Of a stretch of DNA of 64,000 nucleotides, positions 17,929 through 27,412 are shown piece by piece; within the stretch, counting starts at the first letter, position 1, and each line of letters begins with the position of its first letter. A model generated the notes under the pieces. That model was not told the origin of the DNA. It did no database searches and was given only the letters and a program-made list of their open reading frames with translations. The position numbers and the translations under genes were made by a program. The DNA is from Anaerovorax sp. IOR16 (lineage in GTDB: Bacteria > Bacillota > Clostridia > Peptostreptococcales > Anaerovoracaceae). The stretch lies in NCBI RefSeq assembly GCF_017168145.1, contig NZ_JADQTL010000010.1:186001-250000 (forward strand). Reading direction: 5' to 3'.

Positions 17929-19314
17929 CTATGCCTTATATATTTTTTCAATGGCTTCCTTTAAACTGATTACACCAATTAATGTAATCCCTTTTGGTAT
18001 CTCAGTTATTTTTTCTGCATTCTTTTTTGGCAATAAGATTCTTTCAAATCCCATTCGAGCAGCTTCTCTTACAATTTTGTCTGCATTTTGAACAGAACGT
18101 AAATCACCAGTCAATCCGATTTCACCCATCGCTAACATTTTAGAAGATCCAGGCATACCCTTTAAGGTTGAATAAATTGCCAATGCTACTGCTAAATCGG
18201 TAGACGTTCCTTCAGGTTTTAATCCTCCCACCACATTAATATATACATCTTGATTGACAAGTGATACACCGGCTTTTCGCTCAAGTACGGCTAAGATCAT
18301 GTTTAACCGGGATAATTCCACGCCCAAAGCCGTCCGTCTGGCAAATCCGATATTAGTCGGAGATGTTAATGATTGCACTTCTAACAGCAAAGGCCGTGTT
18401 CCTTCATAAACAGCAGTCGCCATAGCACCTTCTGTTCCATCCTCTAACCCTTCTAAAAAACTTTTTGAAAGATTTTCTATCTCAATTAAGCCTTCTTCCT
18501 CCATTTCAAATGCCCCAATTTCACTGGTTGTTCCGAAACGATTTTTATAGGCACGTAAAATACGTAATTCTTGATTTCTCTCTCCTGTAAAATGTAAAAC
18601 ACAATCTACAAGATGCTCTACAATTTTGGGGCCTGCCAAATCACCATTTTTTGTGACATGTGCCACAATAAAAATAGGAAGTTGTCCATTTTTTCCTATC
18701 CGCATTAACATATTTCCACAAATGCGTACCTGTGATACACTACCCGGCGCCGAGTCCAAATCCTCAGAATACATTGTTTGGATGGAATCTATAATAAGAA
18801 AAGTCGGCTGCAGCTCTTCCGCAACCTTAGCAATCACATCCATATTCGTTTCCGCAAGAAGAAATAAATCCTGCAAATCGCCTTCACAAACACGATCAGC
18901 TCTCATCTTAATCTGCTCCTCTGATTCTTCTCCGCTTACATAAAGAACTTTTCCATACTTCTTTGCTATTTTTGAGGCTGCTTGTATGATTATCGTTGAT
19001 TTTCCAATTCCCGGTTCACCTGAAATTAAGGTAAGAGAACCTTTTACAAGACCACCTCCCAATACTCGATTTAACTCCGAAATTCCCGTATCTAATCGGC
19101 TATAGTCTCCAGAATGTACCTGATTAATCGGAATTGCTTTTGGACAAACACTACTATTGCTCGTTCCTCGTCTCCGCTTATCATCGGTTTGAATTTCAAC
19201 TACCTTTTCTTCTACCATCGTATTCCATGCACCACAAATGCATTGTCCCATCCATTTTACACTTTCATATCCACACTGTTGACACACAAACACTGTTTTT
19301 GATTTTTTTGCCAT
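17929..19314 (-). CDS. radA: DNA repair protein RadA
   Basis: RecA-like ATPase promoting branch migration in recombinational repair. It has 461 residues. The N-terminal zinc finger has C11-x2-C14 and C25-x-C27. Walker A is GEPGIGKST near 99-107, the RadA-specific KNRFG motif is near 257-261, and a Lon-protease-like domain occupies about 310-460. In Bacillus it precedes disA; here no disA is present and the carD side is reached only across the inverted two-component genes. The downstream bidirectional hairpin at 17811-17860 may end its message. Confidence 0.96.
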   Translation of the reverse strand: MAKKSKTVFVCQQCGYESVKWMGQCICGAWNTMVEEKVVEIQTDDKRRRGTSNSSVCPKAIPINQVHSGDYSRLDTGISELNRVLGGGLVKGSLTLISGEPGIGKSTIIIQAASKIAKKYGKVLYVSGEESEEQIKMRADRVCEGDLQDLFLLAETNMDVIAKVAEELQPTFLIIDSIQTMYSEDLDSAPGSVSQVRICGNMLMRIGKNGQLPIFIVAHVTKNGDLAGPKIVEHLVDCVLHFTGERNQELRILRAYKNRFGTTSEIGAFEMEEEGLIEIENLSKSFLEGLEDGTEGAMATAVYEGTRPLLLEVQSLTSPTNIGFARRTALGVELSRLNMILAVLERKAGVSLVNQDVYINVVGGLKPEGTSTDLAVALAIYSTLKGMPGSSKMLAMGEIGLTGDLRSVQNADKIVREAARMGFERILLPKKNAEKITEIPKGITLIGVISLKEAIEKIYKA

Positions 19315-19325
19315 TACTACTCCTT

Positions 19326-20663
19326 TTAAGCCGCCTCTTCTTCATATAGCGGGTCAATTTCCGGACTAAGATCAATTTTATTTTTCTTTACATTATTTAA
19401 AATTTCATTCTTCAATTCAACAAATTCCGGATATTGATCAAAGAAATCATATTTATTTTTTAACTGAGGAGATTTTGCTTTTTCTTCTAATACATAACCA
19501 GCAAAGCTTTCTGCGAAGTCCTCAGAACAATCCGTAGCTGCATATTCAGTTGGAAATTCACTTTGATGTCTTGAATAAAAGTATTCATTTTCCGAATCCG
19601 ACAGCCAATCCATATAAATCGGTTCCCAAAATTGTTCGTAATACGCTTGCAGATAAGAATCTTTCTTTGCTATACATTCATAATCCCAATACGTATCCAT
19701 TGGATAAGCAACATCACTGTCATAATACTCCACTTGATTATTATTTAAAGAAAGATAATGCGCATATTCATGTACAATGGTATATGGGAACAAGCCATCA
19801 TCAATTTTATCTGCAGGGTCAATACTAATACACCAATTCTCTCCTGTTTTATCGATACGCATTACATAAGCACACGTTCCCCATTCACCATCACTGGTTA
19901 CTGCAAAATATTTAAACTGATTTAATTTACTCTCCGGTAAAATACTCTTTATTTCATTCCAATGGCTCCCCATTTCCTTTTGTTTTTCTATATTTAAATC
20001 ATTTAAACCACTTTTACTTCCCTTTTCATAAATAATCGAATAATCGTTTTGAATTCGATATACTGCTATATGATTTTGAGCGGGTTCATCCAGTAAGTTC
20101 ATAATAGTTGCAGACACATCAAGCTGAGAATATTTTCGTAATATTAATTTCATCTTATCCTGCGCATCAATTGTCTCTTCTACACTGGAGTCGTCAGCGT
20201 TCACTACCTCCATCAGTTGATGAATCTCTGCATAATCTTCTTTTGAGATTGTCTTCTTTAATCGAGTAAGAACTTCCTCTACATAATCAACATCAGGCGA
20301 TTCCTCATACTCATCCTCATCATCTTCTATTTTCCCAAACTGACGAATAGTTTCTTTATCTAATATACCGGAAATTTTATTCCATAATTTTCCCTCAGTT
20401 TTTCCCATTTCATAATTTTGTTTATTTTCACGCTTTTGGCATAAAGAGATTGCCTCCGCTACCAGACCCTCTAACTTCTCCCGATTTGAATCCGACACTT
20501 TATCGTTCAGATCACCCAATAAGGAAATTGTCTGGGTACTTGCCTGTTTCAGTATTTCGGGATTTATTTCTATTTGTTCGGCAAACAGGTCACATCCTGA
20601 TAAAAAAACCATCGTGCCGAGCATCAATGGTAAAAAAAACCGATTTAATTGTCTTAATTTCAT
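19326..20663 (-). CDS. lipoprotein with HEXXH metallopeptidase motif
   Basis: Function not assigned to a named family. The start at ATG 20661-20663 (behind AAAGGAG) gives 445 residues with a lipoprotein signal: hydrophobic run, then FLSGC with Cys24 as the lipidated residue. A later HEYAH motif (about 298-302) is a zinc-binding HEXXH, and EDFAESFA near 381-388 is a plausible third-ligand glutamate, as in gluzincins. An acidic stretch lies near 112-125. This suggests a surface-anchored zinc peptidase. A longer in-frame start at 20711 has no better site. It has its own consensus promoter and ends 11 bases before radA. Confidence 0.75.
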   Translation of the reverse strand: MKLRQLNRFFLPLMLGTMVFLSGCDLFAEQIEINPEILKQASTQTISLLGDLNDKVSDSNREKLEGLVAEAISLCQKRENKQNYEMGKTEGKLWNKISGILDKETIRQFGKIEDDEDEYEESPDVDYVEEVLTRLKKTISKEDYAEIHQLMEVVNADDSSVEETIDAQDKMKLILRKYSQLDVSATIMNLLDEPAQNHIAVYRIQNDYSIIYEKGSKSGLNDLNIEKQKEMGSHWNEIKSILPESKLNQFKYFAVTSDGEWGTCAYVMRIDKTGENWCISIDPADKIDDGLFPYTIVHEYAHYLSLNNNQVEYYDSDVAYPMDTYWDYECIAKKDSYLQAYYEQFWEPIYMDWLSDSENEYFYSRHQSEFPTEYAATDCSEDFAESFAGYVLEEKAKSPQLKNKYDFFDQYPEFVELKNEILNNVKKNKIDLSPEIDPLYEEEAA

Positions 20664-20724
20664 AAATAATACTCCTTTATTGCGTATAATGCGTGATTTT
20701 TTTTTATTCATTTACTCAGCCCAA

Positions 20725-20753
20725 ATTATAAACGGATGATTCAGTCCCGTCAA
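20725..20753 (-). promoter_or_regulatory. promoter of the HEXXH lipoprotein gene
   Basis: TTGACG (20748-20753), 17-base spacer, TATAAT (20725-20730) on the minus strand, 62 bases before the start codon. Confidence 0.8.
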
Positions 20754-20791
20754 CTATTTGTCATATTTTGTAATATAATTATGATTGAATC

Positions 20792-20835
20792 AACAAAAAT
20801 ACCGCGGTTAATTGGAGGCCCGCGGTATTTTTGTT
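20792..20835 (-). terminator. bidirectional terminator after the EF-G-like gene
   Basis: Long perfect stem AACAAAAATACCGCGG with its complement, 17 bases after the gene's stop; A and T runs on both sides. Confidence 0.85.
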
Positions 20836-20851
20836 ATTCAAAATTTAACGG

Positions 20852-22912
20852 TTATTCGCCGTTCTGTTTTGCTTCTTCAATAATTTTTTGGCTTAGATGC
20901 ATTGGTACTTCCTCATATCGTTCGAACCACATACGGAAGCTTGCTCTTGCCTGTGTCATTGAGCGTAATGTAATTGCATAGGAAAGCATTTCTGCCATCG
21001 GTACCTCGGCCATAAGCTTTTGTTCGTCGGACAGTGGCTCCATACCTAAAATCTTTCCTCTTCGCTTATTGAGATCCCCCATAACATCGCCCATGTATTC
21101 ATCTGGAACCAATATTTCTACATGCATGATTGGCTCTAATAAAATCGGTTTTGCTTCAACGATTCCCTTTTTGAAAGCTAAGGATGCTGCTATTTTAAAT
21201 GCCATTTCATTAGAATCTACATCATGGTACGATCCGTCATATAATACAGCCTTTACATTTACAACCGGATATCCAGCCAAAGGTCCCTTAGCCATACATT
21301 CTCTTAAACCCTTTTCAACCGCAGGAACATAAGATTTTGGAACCGATCCGCCAAATAATGCTTCGCTAAACTCAAATTCCTCTGTGGAAGGTGAAAAACG
21401 AATGTGTACATCACCATACTGCCCTGCACCTCCGGATTGTTTTTTATGTTTACCCTGTACATCGGAATTCCCTTTGATCGTCTCTCTATAAGGAATTTTT
21501 TGGCCTTCAATTTCCACATCAACACCAAATTTTTCTTTCAGTTTTGCCATTATAATGCTGATCTGAATTTCACCCTGACCACCAATTAGCATTTGATGTG
21601 TTTCCGGGTTACGGATAATCGTAAAGGATGGATCTTCCTCCATCAGCTTATTTAAACCAGTTCCTATTTTTTCATCATCTCCCTTAGACTTTGGAACAAT
21701 TGCCATTTGCAAAGATGGTTCCGGGAAGAAAATTTCAGGAAAACGAATCGGAGCCGCTTTATCACAAAGTGTATCACCAGTTTTCGCATATTGTAATTTT
21801 GCGATGGCTGCAATGTCTCCAGCCTCAGCTGCCGGTGTATCAAACTGTGATTTTCCTCTCATAAAAAACAGCTTTCCAATTTTTTCATTTTTTTCTGCAT
21901 GCATATTGTAATATTCATTTCCAGCCTTTATTGTACCGGAAATCACTTTTATCATAGAAATTTTCCCTACGAATGGGTCAACAAGTGTTTTAAAAATAAA
22001 TGCGGAAGTATTTTCATCAGAGGAGCATGTACGTACCTCTGTTTCATCTTTTTCGTTTAAACCAGTGTATTCTTTATGTTCTTTTGGCGTTGGGAAGTAA
22101 TCACAAATCATTTCCAAAAGTGCTTTGATCCCTACAACTTTTGTTGCAGAGCAAACCATAACCGGTGCTAGCGTTCCGGCATTAATCCCAGCACGCAATC
22201 CTTTTAAGATTTCCTCATCGGTAAACTCTTCCCCTTCAAAGAATTTATCCAAAAGTGCTTCATCTGACTCTGCCACAGATTCAATCAGCAACTGACGATA
22301 TTCCTCCATCATAGCTTCTTTATCTTCTGGTACTTCAATCTCTTCTGAGCCTTTACCTGTAAACTTGTAAGCCTTTCGATTCACAACATTTACATAACCC
22401 TTCAGCTCTTCTCCATCCATAATCGGAAGCATAAAAGGTGTCACAATTTTACCGAACTTTTCTCTTAGGCTGGATAAAACGCTTTCAAAATCTACGTTTT
22501 CTTTATCCATTTTATTTATAAGGAAGAATGCAGGCATATCACTATGTACAGCTTTCCATGCTTTTACGGTCCCAACTTGAATTCCCGCCGACGCATCAAC
22601 CACTACAATGGCGCTTTCCACAGCGCGTAGTGCTGACTTCATTTCACCAACAAAGTCAAAATAACCTGGAGTATCTACAAAGTTGATCATAGTGTCATTG
22701 TATTCTGCAGAAACGATAGTTGCGTTGATGGAATAGCCTTTTTCCATTTCCATTTTGTCATAATCGGATACGGTATTTTTTTCTTCTACCTTACCCATTC
22801 TGGTAATGACTCCGGTATCAAATAAAAGAGCTTCGAGCAGCGTAGTCTTTCCACAGCCTCCGTGCCCGATAAGGGCAACATTTCTGATCGCATCACTTGT
22901 ATATCCTTTCAT
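20852..22912 (-). CDS. EF-G-like translation GTPase (FusA2-type)
   Basis: Elongation-factor-G homologue of 686 residues with all five domains by length. G1 is GHGGCGKT (16-23) rather than the AHIDAGKT of canonical EF-G; DTPGYFDF (80-87) is G3 and NKMD (about 133) is G4. The G1 form and short length place it in the EF-G-like paralogue group, whose exact job (translocation under special conditions, or recycling) is not settled. It is not next to rpsL, rpsG or tuf, so it is unlikely to be the main EF-G. It has its own promoter and terminator and is monocistronic. Confidence 0.88.
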   Translation of the reverse strand: MKGYTSDAIRNVALIGHGGCGKTTLLEALLFDTGVITRMGKVEEKNTVSDYDKMEMEKGYSINATIVSAEYNDTMINFVDTPGYFDFVGEMKSALRAVESAIVVVDASAGIQVGTVKAWKAVHSDMPAFFLINKMDKENVDFESVLSSLREKFGKIVTPFMLPIMDGEELKGYVNVVNRKAYKFTGKGSEEIEVPEDKEAMMEEYRQLLIESVAESDEALLDKFFEGEEFTDEEILKGLRAGINAGTLAPVMVCSATKVVGIKALLEMICDYFPTPKEHKEYTGLNEKDETEVRTCSSDENTSAFIFKTLVDPFVGKISMIKVISGTIKAGNEYYNMHAEKNEKIGKLFFMRGKSQFDTPAAEAGDIAAIAKLQYAKTGDTLCDKAAPIRFPEIFFPEPSLQMAIVPKSKGDDEKIGTGLNKLMEEDPSFTIIRNPETHQMLIGGQGEIQISIIMAKLKEKFGVDVEIEGQKIPYRETIKGNSDVQGKHKKQSGGAGQYGDVHIRFSPSTEEFEFSEALFGGSVPKSYVPAVEKGLRECMAKGPLAGYPVVNVKAVLYDGSYHDVDSNEMAFKIAASLAFKKGIVEAKPILLEPIMHVEILVPDEYMGDVMGDLNKRRGKILGMEPLSDEQKLMAEVPMAEMLSYAITLRSMTQARASFRMWFERYEEVPMHLSQKIIEEAKQNGE

Positions 22913-22966
22913 CTCAGCATCCTCCTAAACTTTTTATTTTCTTTTTCAGCTTTTCACCTTGGGTTT

Positions 22967-22995
22967 ATTATAGCATTCAAGATATGAAATAGCAA
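22967..22995 (-). promoter_or_regulatory. promoter of the EF-G-like gene
   Basis: TTGCTA (22990-22995), 17-base spacer, extended -10 TGCTATAAT ending at 22967, minus strand. The rest of the 22913-23215 gap holds only the M20 terminator; no gene is seen. Confidence 0.7.
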
Positions 22996-23080
22996 AATAA
23001 AAATCAAAATAGTTCGCCTTTTCAGAATTGTTTGTCTTGTGTTTACCTAAAAAAATTAAAGCAATTTTAATAATTATTTT

Positions 23081-23117
23081 AAAAAAAACCTGCTCATACA
23101 TACGTAAAAGCAGGTTT
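23081..23117 (-). terminator. terminator after the M20 peptidase gene
   Basis: AACCTGCT/AGCAGGTT stem followed by eight Us on the minus strand, about 100 bases past the stop. Confidence 0.8.
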
Positions 23118-23215
23118 CCTTTATTTTTTTCTCAAAACACATTAAAGTACTTTTCTATCTTTTTTTAAATACAATCAATATCCCCGATATTTCTGATGTC
23201 CTTTCCTAATATTTT

Positions 23216-24334
23216 CTAGTTTTGCAGGATTGCCATATAATTTAAAAGCACTTTTGCCCCATTAACGATTCCTGTATGAGTCTGCTCATTCGTCATAGCA
23301 TCTGCAAACTCCTTTGTATGTACATTCAATTCTTGTCCAATACTTACCACAGGATGAAAAGCGGGACAAATATAATCTACATTTCCTATATCGGAAGAAC
23401 CTACAAATTTCTCATAGGAAAGTTCCAATCCAACTTCTTTGAAACACTCTTCCAATATCGTTTTTTCTTCTGAACTGACATGCAGGTCAAAAAATGGTTC
23501 CCCTAACGGCTGTATTTTCACTTCTGTACGCGTAGCCAATGCTGCTGCTCTTCCGCAATCTTTCATCCAATCTACAATGTCTTTTACTTCATCCGTGTGG
23601 GGTGCTCTCGCTAAGAATTCCGCTTCTGTATAATCTGGTACAACATTGGATGCATTTCCTCCATTTTTAATATATCCATGAATGCGAGCTTCCGAAGTAA
23701 CATGCTGGCGCATCATATCTACACTATCAAACAGTAAACGAACTGCATTTAATGCATTTCTTCCCTTTTCCGGTGCTTGTGCAGCATGAGCTGCTTGTCC
23801 ATAAAATTGAAATGTCAAACCAGTTAATGCAATAAAATCAACTTCTAATGTATTGGTACCACCCATGTGTACCATGGCTGCAAAGTCATATTCATCAAAA
23901 ACATGATGATCTGCCATGAGACATTTCATTCCATTCATTTCCTCATCTGGAGTTCCAATGAGATCAATCTGTGCATCAATCTCATCCTTTGACAAATATA
24001 ACGACAAACCTGCCATTATACTTGCCATGCCGCTTGCACAATGCCCACAAGCATGACCTATGTCTGGAAGAGCATCGTATTCTACAAGCAAAGCTACTTT
24101 GTTTTTCTTTCCTTTATTAATAGATGCTTTAAATGCTGTATCCATCCCGTCAAATGGATAAATTACATCTAACCCTTCATTTTGAAGTAGATTTACAATT
24201 TTTTTTGATGATTCAAACTCTTCACTACCTAACTCAGGATGTAAAGCTATATAATCATTTAACTCAAAAATCTTATCCATTACCTGAGGAATATTATTTT
24301 CAATTAATCGCATTAATGTTTCTTTACTCCACAT
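23216..24334 (-). CDS. M20-family amidohydrolase/peptidase
   Basis: Cytoplasmic zinc hydrolase of 372 residues in the AbgB/N-acyl-amino-acid amidohydrolase subgroup. Visible motifs are EYDALPDIGHACGH near 84-97, with metal ligands, GTPDEEMNG near 146-154 (catalytic and metal Glu) and HMGG near 173. A lid/dimerisation domain occupies about 185-300. It follows the YfcC transporter by 18 bases, so imported peptides or acylated amino acids are probably cleaved here. Exact substrate unknown. Confidence 0.9.
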   Translation of the reverse strand: MWSKETLMRLIENNIPQVMDKIFELNDYIALHPELGSEEFESSKKIVNLLQNEGLDVIYPFDGMDTAFKASINKGKKNKVALLVEYDALPDIGHACGHCASGMASIMAGLSLYLSKDEIDAQIDLIGTPDEEMNGMKCLMADHHVFDEYDFAAMVHMGGTNTLEVDFIALTGLTFQFYGQAAHAAQAPEKGRNALNAVRLLFDSVDMMRQHVTSEARIHGYIKNGGNASNVVPDYTEAEFLARAPHTDEVKDIVDWMKDCGRAAALATRTEVKIQPLGEPFFDLHVSSEEKTILEECFKEVGLELSYEKFVGSSDIGNVDYICPAFHPVVSIGQELNVHTKEFADAMTNEQTHTGIVNGAKVLLNYMAILQN

Positions 24335-24352
24335 AAAGCTCTCCTATTCCCT

Positions 24353-25756
24353 TTAAAATGGTCCATAATTTATCAGTGCTGCAAAAATCAAAAATGCAGA
24401 CTGTAACAGGAACATAATTCCAAACAGTGGCAAGAAATAACGATACCACTTTCCAAGAGGTATCTTTGCAATACCACACATAATAGAACAAGCAGCTGTC
24501 GGCCATATAAGATTAGAAAAACCGTCTCCAAATTGATAAGCAAGAATCGCTACTTGACGATTTAATCCTGCTAAATCTGCCAAAGGAATCATAATTGGCA
24601 TAATAGCAGTTGCCTGCCCGCTTCCAGATGGGATAAAGAAATTTAAAATATTTTGCACAATCAGCATTGCTTCTGCTGTAATCCAGTTTGGAAGAGATTT
24701 CATTGGTGCATTTAACGCATAGATAATCGTATCAATAATTGTCCCATCTTGAAGAATTACCAATATTGTTCTTGATAAGCCTACTACTACCATTGCAACG
24801 GTCATCTCTGAACAAGCTGTTAAAAAGTTAGAAGCAATTTTTTCTGCTTTATCACCCGCAATAATAGAAGACAACAATCCAGAAATTAAAAAGACTCCAC
24901 TCATTTCATTAATATACCAGCCTCGATTTAAGGATCCAAATACAATAACACCAACCGTTAACACCATACCTAGCATTAATATTTTATGTATTGCAGTAAA
25001 TTCTGCAGTATCCTTACTCAATTCTAAACGAAAAGACGAATAATCAAGTTCAGAAACAATACTTCTGGATGGATCTTTCTTAATTTTTGCTGCATAATGC
25101 ATAACCCATGCAATTGCTGTCGCTAAAAATACAAAAAATACAATCCACCTCAGCCAAAGGCCTGAGAAAATAGGAAGTTCACCAAATGATTGTGCAATAC
25201 CCAACGTAAATGGATTTGTAGTTGCTGCTGCAAATCCAACTGCTACAGCCATTCCCGAAATACTTAATCCTACCAGTGCATCATAACCTAATGCAATCGA
25301 TAAAGCAATAAAAATTGGTATGAGTCCATAAATTGTCTCAAATTCACCATACGTAGATCCGGCCAAAGCAAAAATAGTCATAACAATAGGAATAAACCAT
25401 TTACTATCTTTTGCCTTTCCTGCAAGTAAACGTTGAATCATTGCTGAAAAGGCACCAGTTTGCATAATAGAATATACCCAAAAATACCCAAATAAAATCA
25501 AGAAAATAATGGATGCTCCATTAATAAAGCCTTCTTGAATTGCTACAAACATACGGAATGGGCTTACAGGACTTTGATCTACAACATGATAAGAACTGGC
25601 ATTAATCATTTCCGTACCTGTTTTCTCGTTCATCATGGTATCAAACTGCCCAGCTGGTACAACATAGGTCATTATTGTAACAATACATATAAGTATAAAT
25701 AGCATAACTGTACTGCTTGGCAATTTGAACCCTTTTTTAGTTTTACCGATTTTCAT
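24353..25756 (-). CDS. YfcC-family membrane transporter
   Basis: 467-residue polytopic protein, about 12 membrane segments, of the YfcC/DcuC-like superfamily. The TYVVPAGQFD segment near the N terminus, the STYGEFETIYGLIPI region and the IPSGSGQATAIMPIMIPLADL motif near 390 are characteristic. Members of the wider superfamily move dicarboxylates, basic amino acids or peptide-like compounds. Pairing with an M20 amidohydrolase resembles the abgB-abgT arrangement and suggests uptake of an acylated amino acid or dipeptide. The upstream promoter region carries 7-bp repeats. Confidence 0.88.
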   Translation of the reverse strand: MKIGKTKKGFKLPSSTVMLFILICIVTIMTYVVPAGQFDTMMNEKTGTEMINASSYHVVDQSPVSPFRMFVAIQEGFINGASIIFLILFGYFWVYSIMQTGAFSAMIQRLLAGKAKDSKWFIPIVMTIFALAGSTYGEFETIYGLIPIFIALSIALGYDALVGLSISGMAVAVGFAAATTNPFTLGIAQSFGELPIFSGLWLRWIVFFVFLATAIAWVMHYAAKIKKDPSRSIVSELDYSSFRLELSKDTAEFTAIHKILMLGMVLTVGVIVFGSLNRGWYINEMSGVFLISGLLSSIIAGDKAEKIASNFLTACSEMTVAMVVVGLSRTILVILQDGTIIDTIIYALNAPMKSLPNWITAEAMLIVQNILNFFIPSGSGQATAIMPIMIPLADLAGLNRQVAILAYQFGDGFSNLIWPTAACSIMCGIAKIPLGKWYRYFLPLFGIMFLLQSAFLIFAALINYGPF

Positions 25757-25801
25757 GACTTCAACTCCTTCTTTATTTTAGTTCCCGCCCCCTTGTGTTT
25801 C

Positions 25802-25834
25802 ATATATTATATATTATATATTATATATGCACAA
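25802..25834 (-). promoter_or_regulatory. promoter region of yfcC-M20 with 7-bp repeats
   Basis: On the minus strand TATAATA is repeated three times, giving TATAAT hexamers at 25806, 25813 and 25820 (plus-strand left ends). TTGTGC (25829-25834) stands 17 bases before the first of these. The remainder of 25757-25995 shows only the asnS terminator. Confidence 0.5.
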
Positions 25835-25941
25835 GCAAAATTCATTTAATTTAAAATTTTCTTTCTTTTTAATGAATCGATTTGTTTTTTGTATTCCATT
25901 TCATTTTTACCGAATATGTCCACTATCTATTTTTCTATAAT

Positions 25942-25977
25942 AAAAAAAGAGAGCTAGAATTTAACTCTAACTCTCCT
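25942..25977 (-). terminator. terminator after asnS
   Basis: GAGAG-TTAGA pairing with TCTAG-CTCTC on the minus strand, followed by seven Us, 18 bases after the stop. Confidence 0.75.
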
Positions 25978-25995
25978 TAAGATTTCATAATTCAA

Positions 25996-27390
25996 TTAAA
26001 ATTCAGCATTCTTTGGTGTTCTAGGGAACGGTAGTACATCTCGAATATTACTCATTCCCGTAATATACATAATGATACGTTCAAATCCTAAACCATAACC
26101 GGCATGTTTTACACCGCCATATTTTCTCAAATCTAAATACCAACTATAATCTTCTTCATGAAGACCAAGCTCCTTAATTCTATTTACTAAATGATCAAGG
26201 CGCTCTTCTCTCTGGCTTCCACCAATGATTTCACCTACACCTGGAACCAATAAATCCATTGCCGCAACCGTCTTATTATCGTCATTCATACGCATATAAA
26301 ACGCTTTGATTTCTTTTGGATAATCGGTTACAAATACCGGCTTCTTAAAAATTTGCTCGGTAAGGAAACGTTCATGTTCGGTTTGTAAATCAATCCCCCA
26401 AGAAACTGGGTACTGGAATTCCTGACCAGATTTAAGAAGTAAATCAACGGCTTCTGTATAAGTTACTCTGGCAAAATCAGAATTTACAATATGATCCAAA
26501 CGCTCTAATAAACCCTTATCAATAAATTGATTAAAGAATTCCATTTCTTCCGGTGCATTTTCAATAACATAACGAATGATGTATTTTATCATTGCTTCCG
26601 CAAGCTCCATGTTATCCTCTAAATCAGCAAAAGCTACCTCCGGTTCAATCATCCAAAATTCTGATGCATGTCTTGCTGTATTGGAGTTTTCTGCACGGAA
26701 TGTAGGGCCAAATGTGTAAACATTTCGGAAAGCTAAAGCAAAGGTTTCCGCTTCTAATTGTCCGCTGACCGTTAAGCTCGTCTCTTTTCCAAAGAAGTCT
26801 TCCGAATAATCAATAGAACCATCTTCTTTCTTAGGAAGATTGTTAATATCTAAGGTAGTTACACGGAACATTTCACCTGCACCTTCACAATCACTGCCCG
26901 TAACGATTGGTGTATGCACGTAAACGAAATGATTGTCTTGGAAAAATTTATGGATTGCATAAGCTACCAGCGATCTTACTCGAAATACTGCTGAAAACGT
27001 ATTGCTTCTTGGCCTTAAATGTGCAATTTCTCTCAGAAATTCTAAGCTATGACGCTTTTTTTGCAAAGGATAATCCGGTGCTGAATCAGCTTCTATGACT
27101 ACTTTCTTTGCTTTTATTTCAAAAGGTTGTTTTGCTTCAGGAGTTAAAACGAGTTTCCCCTCCACATAAAGAGCTGCTGCAATTGGTGCCTTAGCAATTT
27201 CTTCAAAATTATCAATCAATTCCGTTTCATAAACAACCTGAACGGATTTAAAAAAACTTCCATCATTTAATTCTATAAAACCAAATTTATTGGAACTGCG
27301 GTTCGTCCTTACCCATCCCCGAACCACAATATCTTGCTCTTCATAACCTTGGGTATTTCGAAACAGTTCCCGCAGCTGTATATCTTTCAT
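25996..27390 (-). CDS. asnS: asparaginyl-tRNA synthetase
   Basis: Class IIb synthetase for tRNA-Asn. It has 464 residues: OB-fold anticodon domain (1-100, [12 protein letters not shown]), then the catalytic core with motif 2 [21 protein letters not shown] and motif 3 [16 protein letters not shown], ending in [12 protein letters not shown] as typical AsnS proteins do. It is the last gene of the greA-lysS-asnS operon, 22 bases after lysS. Presence of AsnS means direct charging, though a Gat amidotransferase route elsewhere is not excluded. Confidence 0.96.
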   Translation of the reverse strand: MKDIQLRELFRNTQGYEEQDIVVRGWVRTNRSSNKFGFIELNDGSFFKSVQVVYETELIDNFEEIAKAPIAAALYVEGKLVLTPEAKQPFEIKAKKVVIEADSAPDYPLQKKRHSLEFLREIAHLRPRSNTFSAVFRVRSLVAYAIHKFFQDNHFVYVHTPIVTGSDCEGAGEMFRVTTLDINNLPKKEDGSIDYSEDFFGKETSLTVSGQLEAETFALAFRNVYTFGPTFRAENSNTARHASEFWMIEPEVAFADLEDNMELAEAMIKYIIRYVIENAPEEMEFFNQFIDKGLLERLDHIVNSDFARVTYTEAVDLLLKSGQEFQYPVSWGIDLQTEHERFLTEQIFKKPVFVTDYPKEIKAFYMRMNDDNKTVAAMDLLVPGVGEIIGGSQREERLDHLVNRIKELGLHEEDYSWYLDLRKYGGVKHAGYGLGFERIIMYITGMSNIRDVLPFPRTPKNAEF

Positions 27391-27412
27391 CTTATGTTAC
27401 ACTCCTTTTTGT

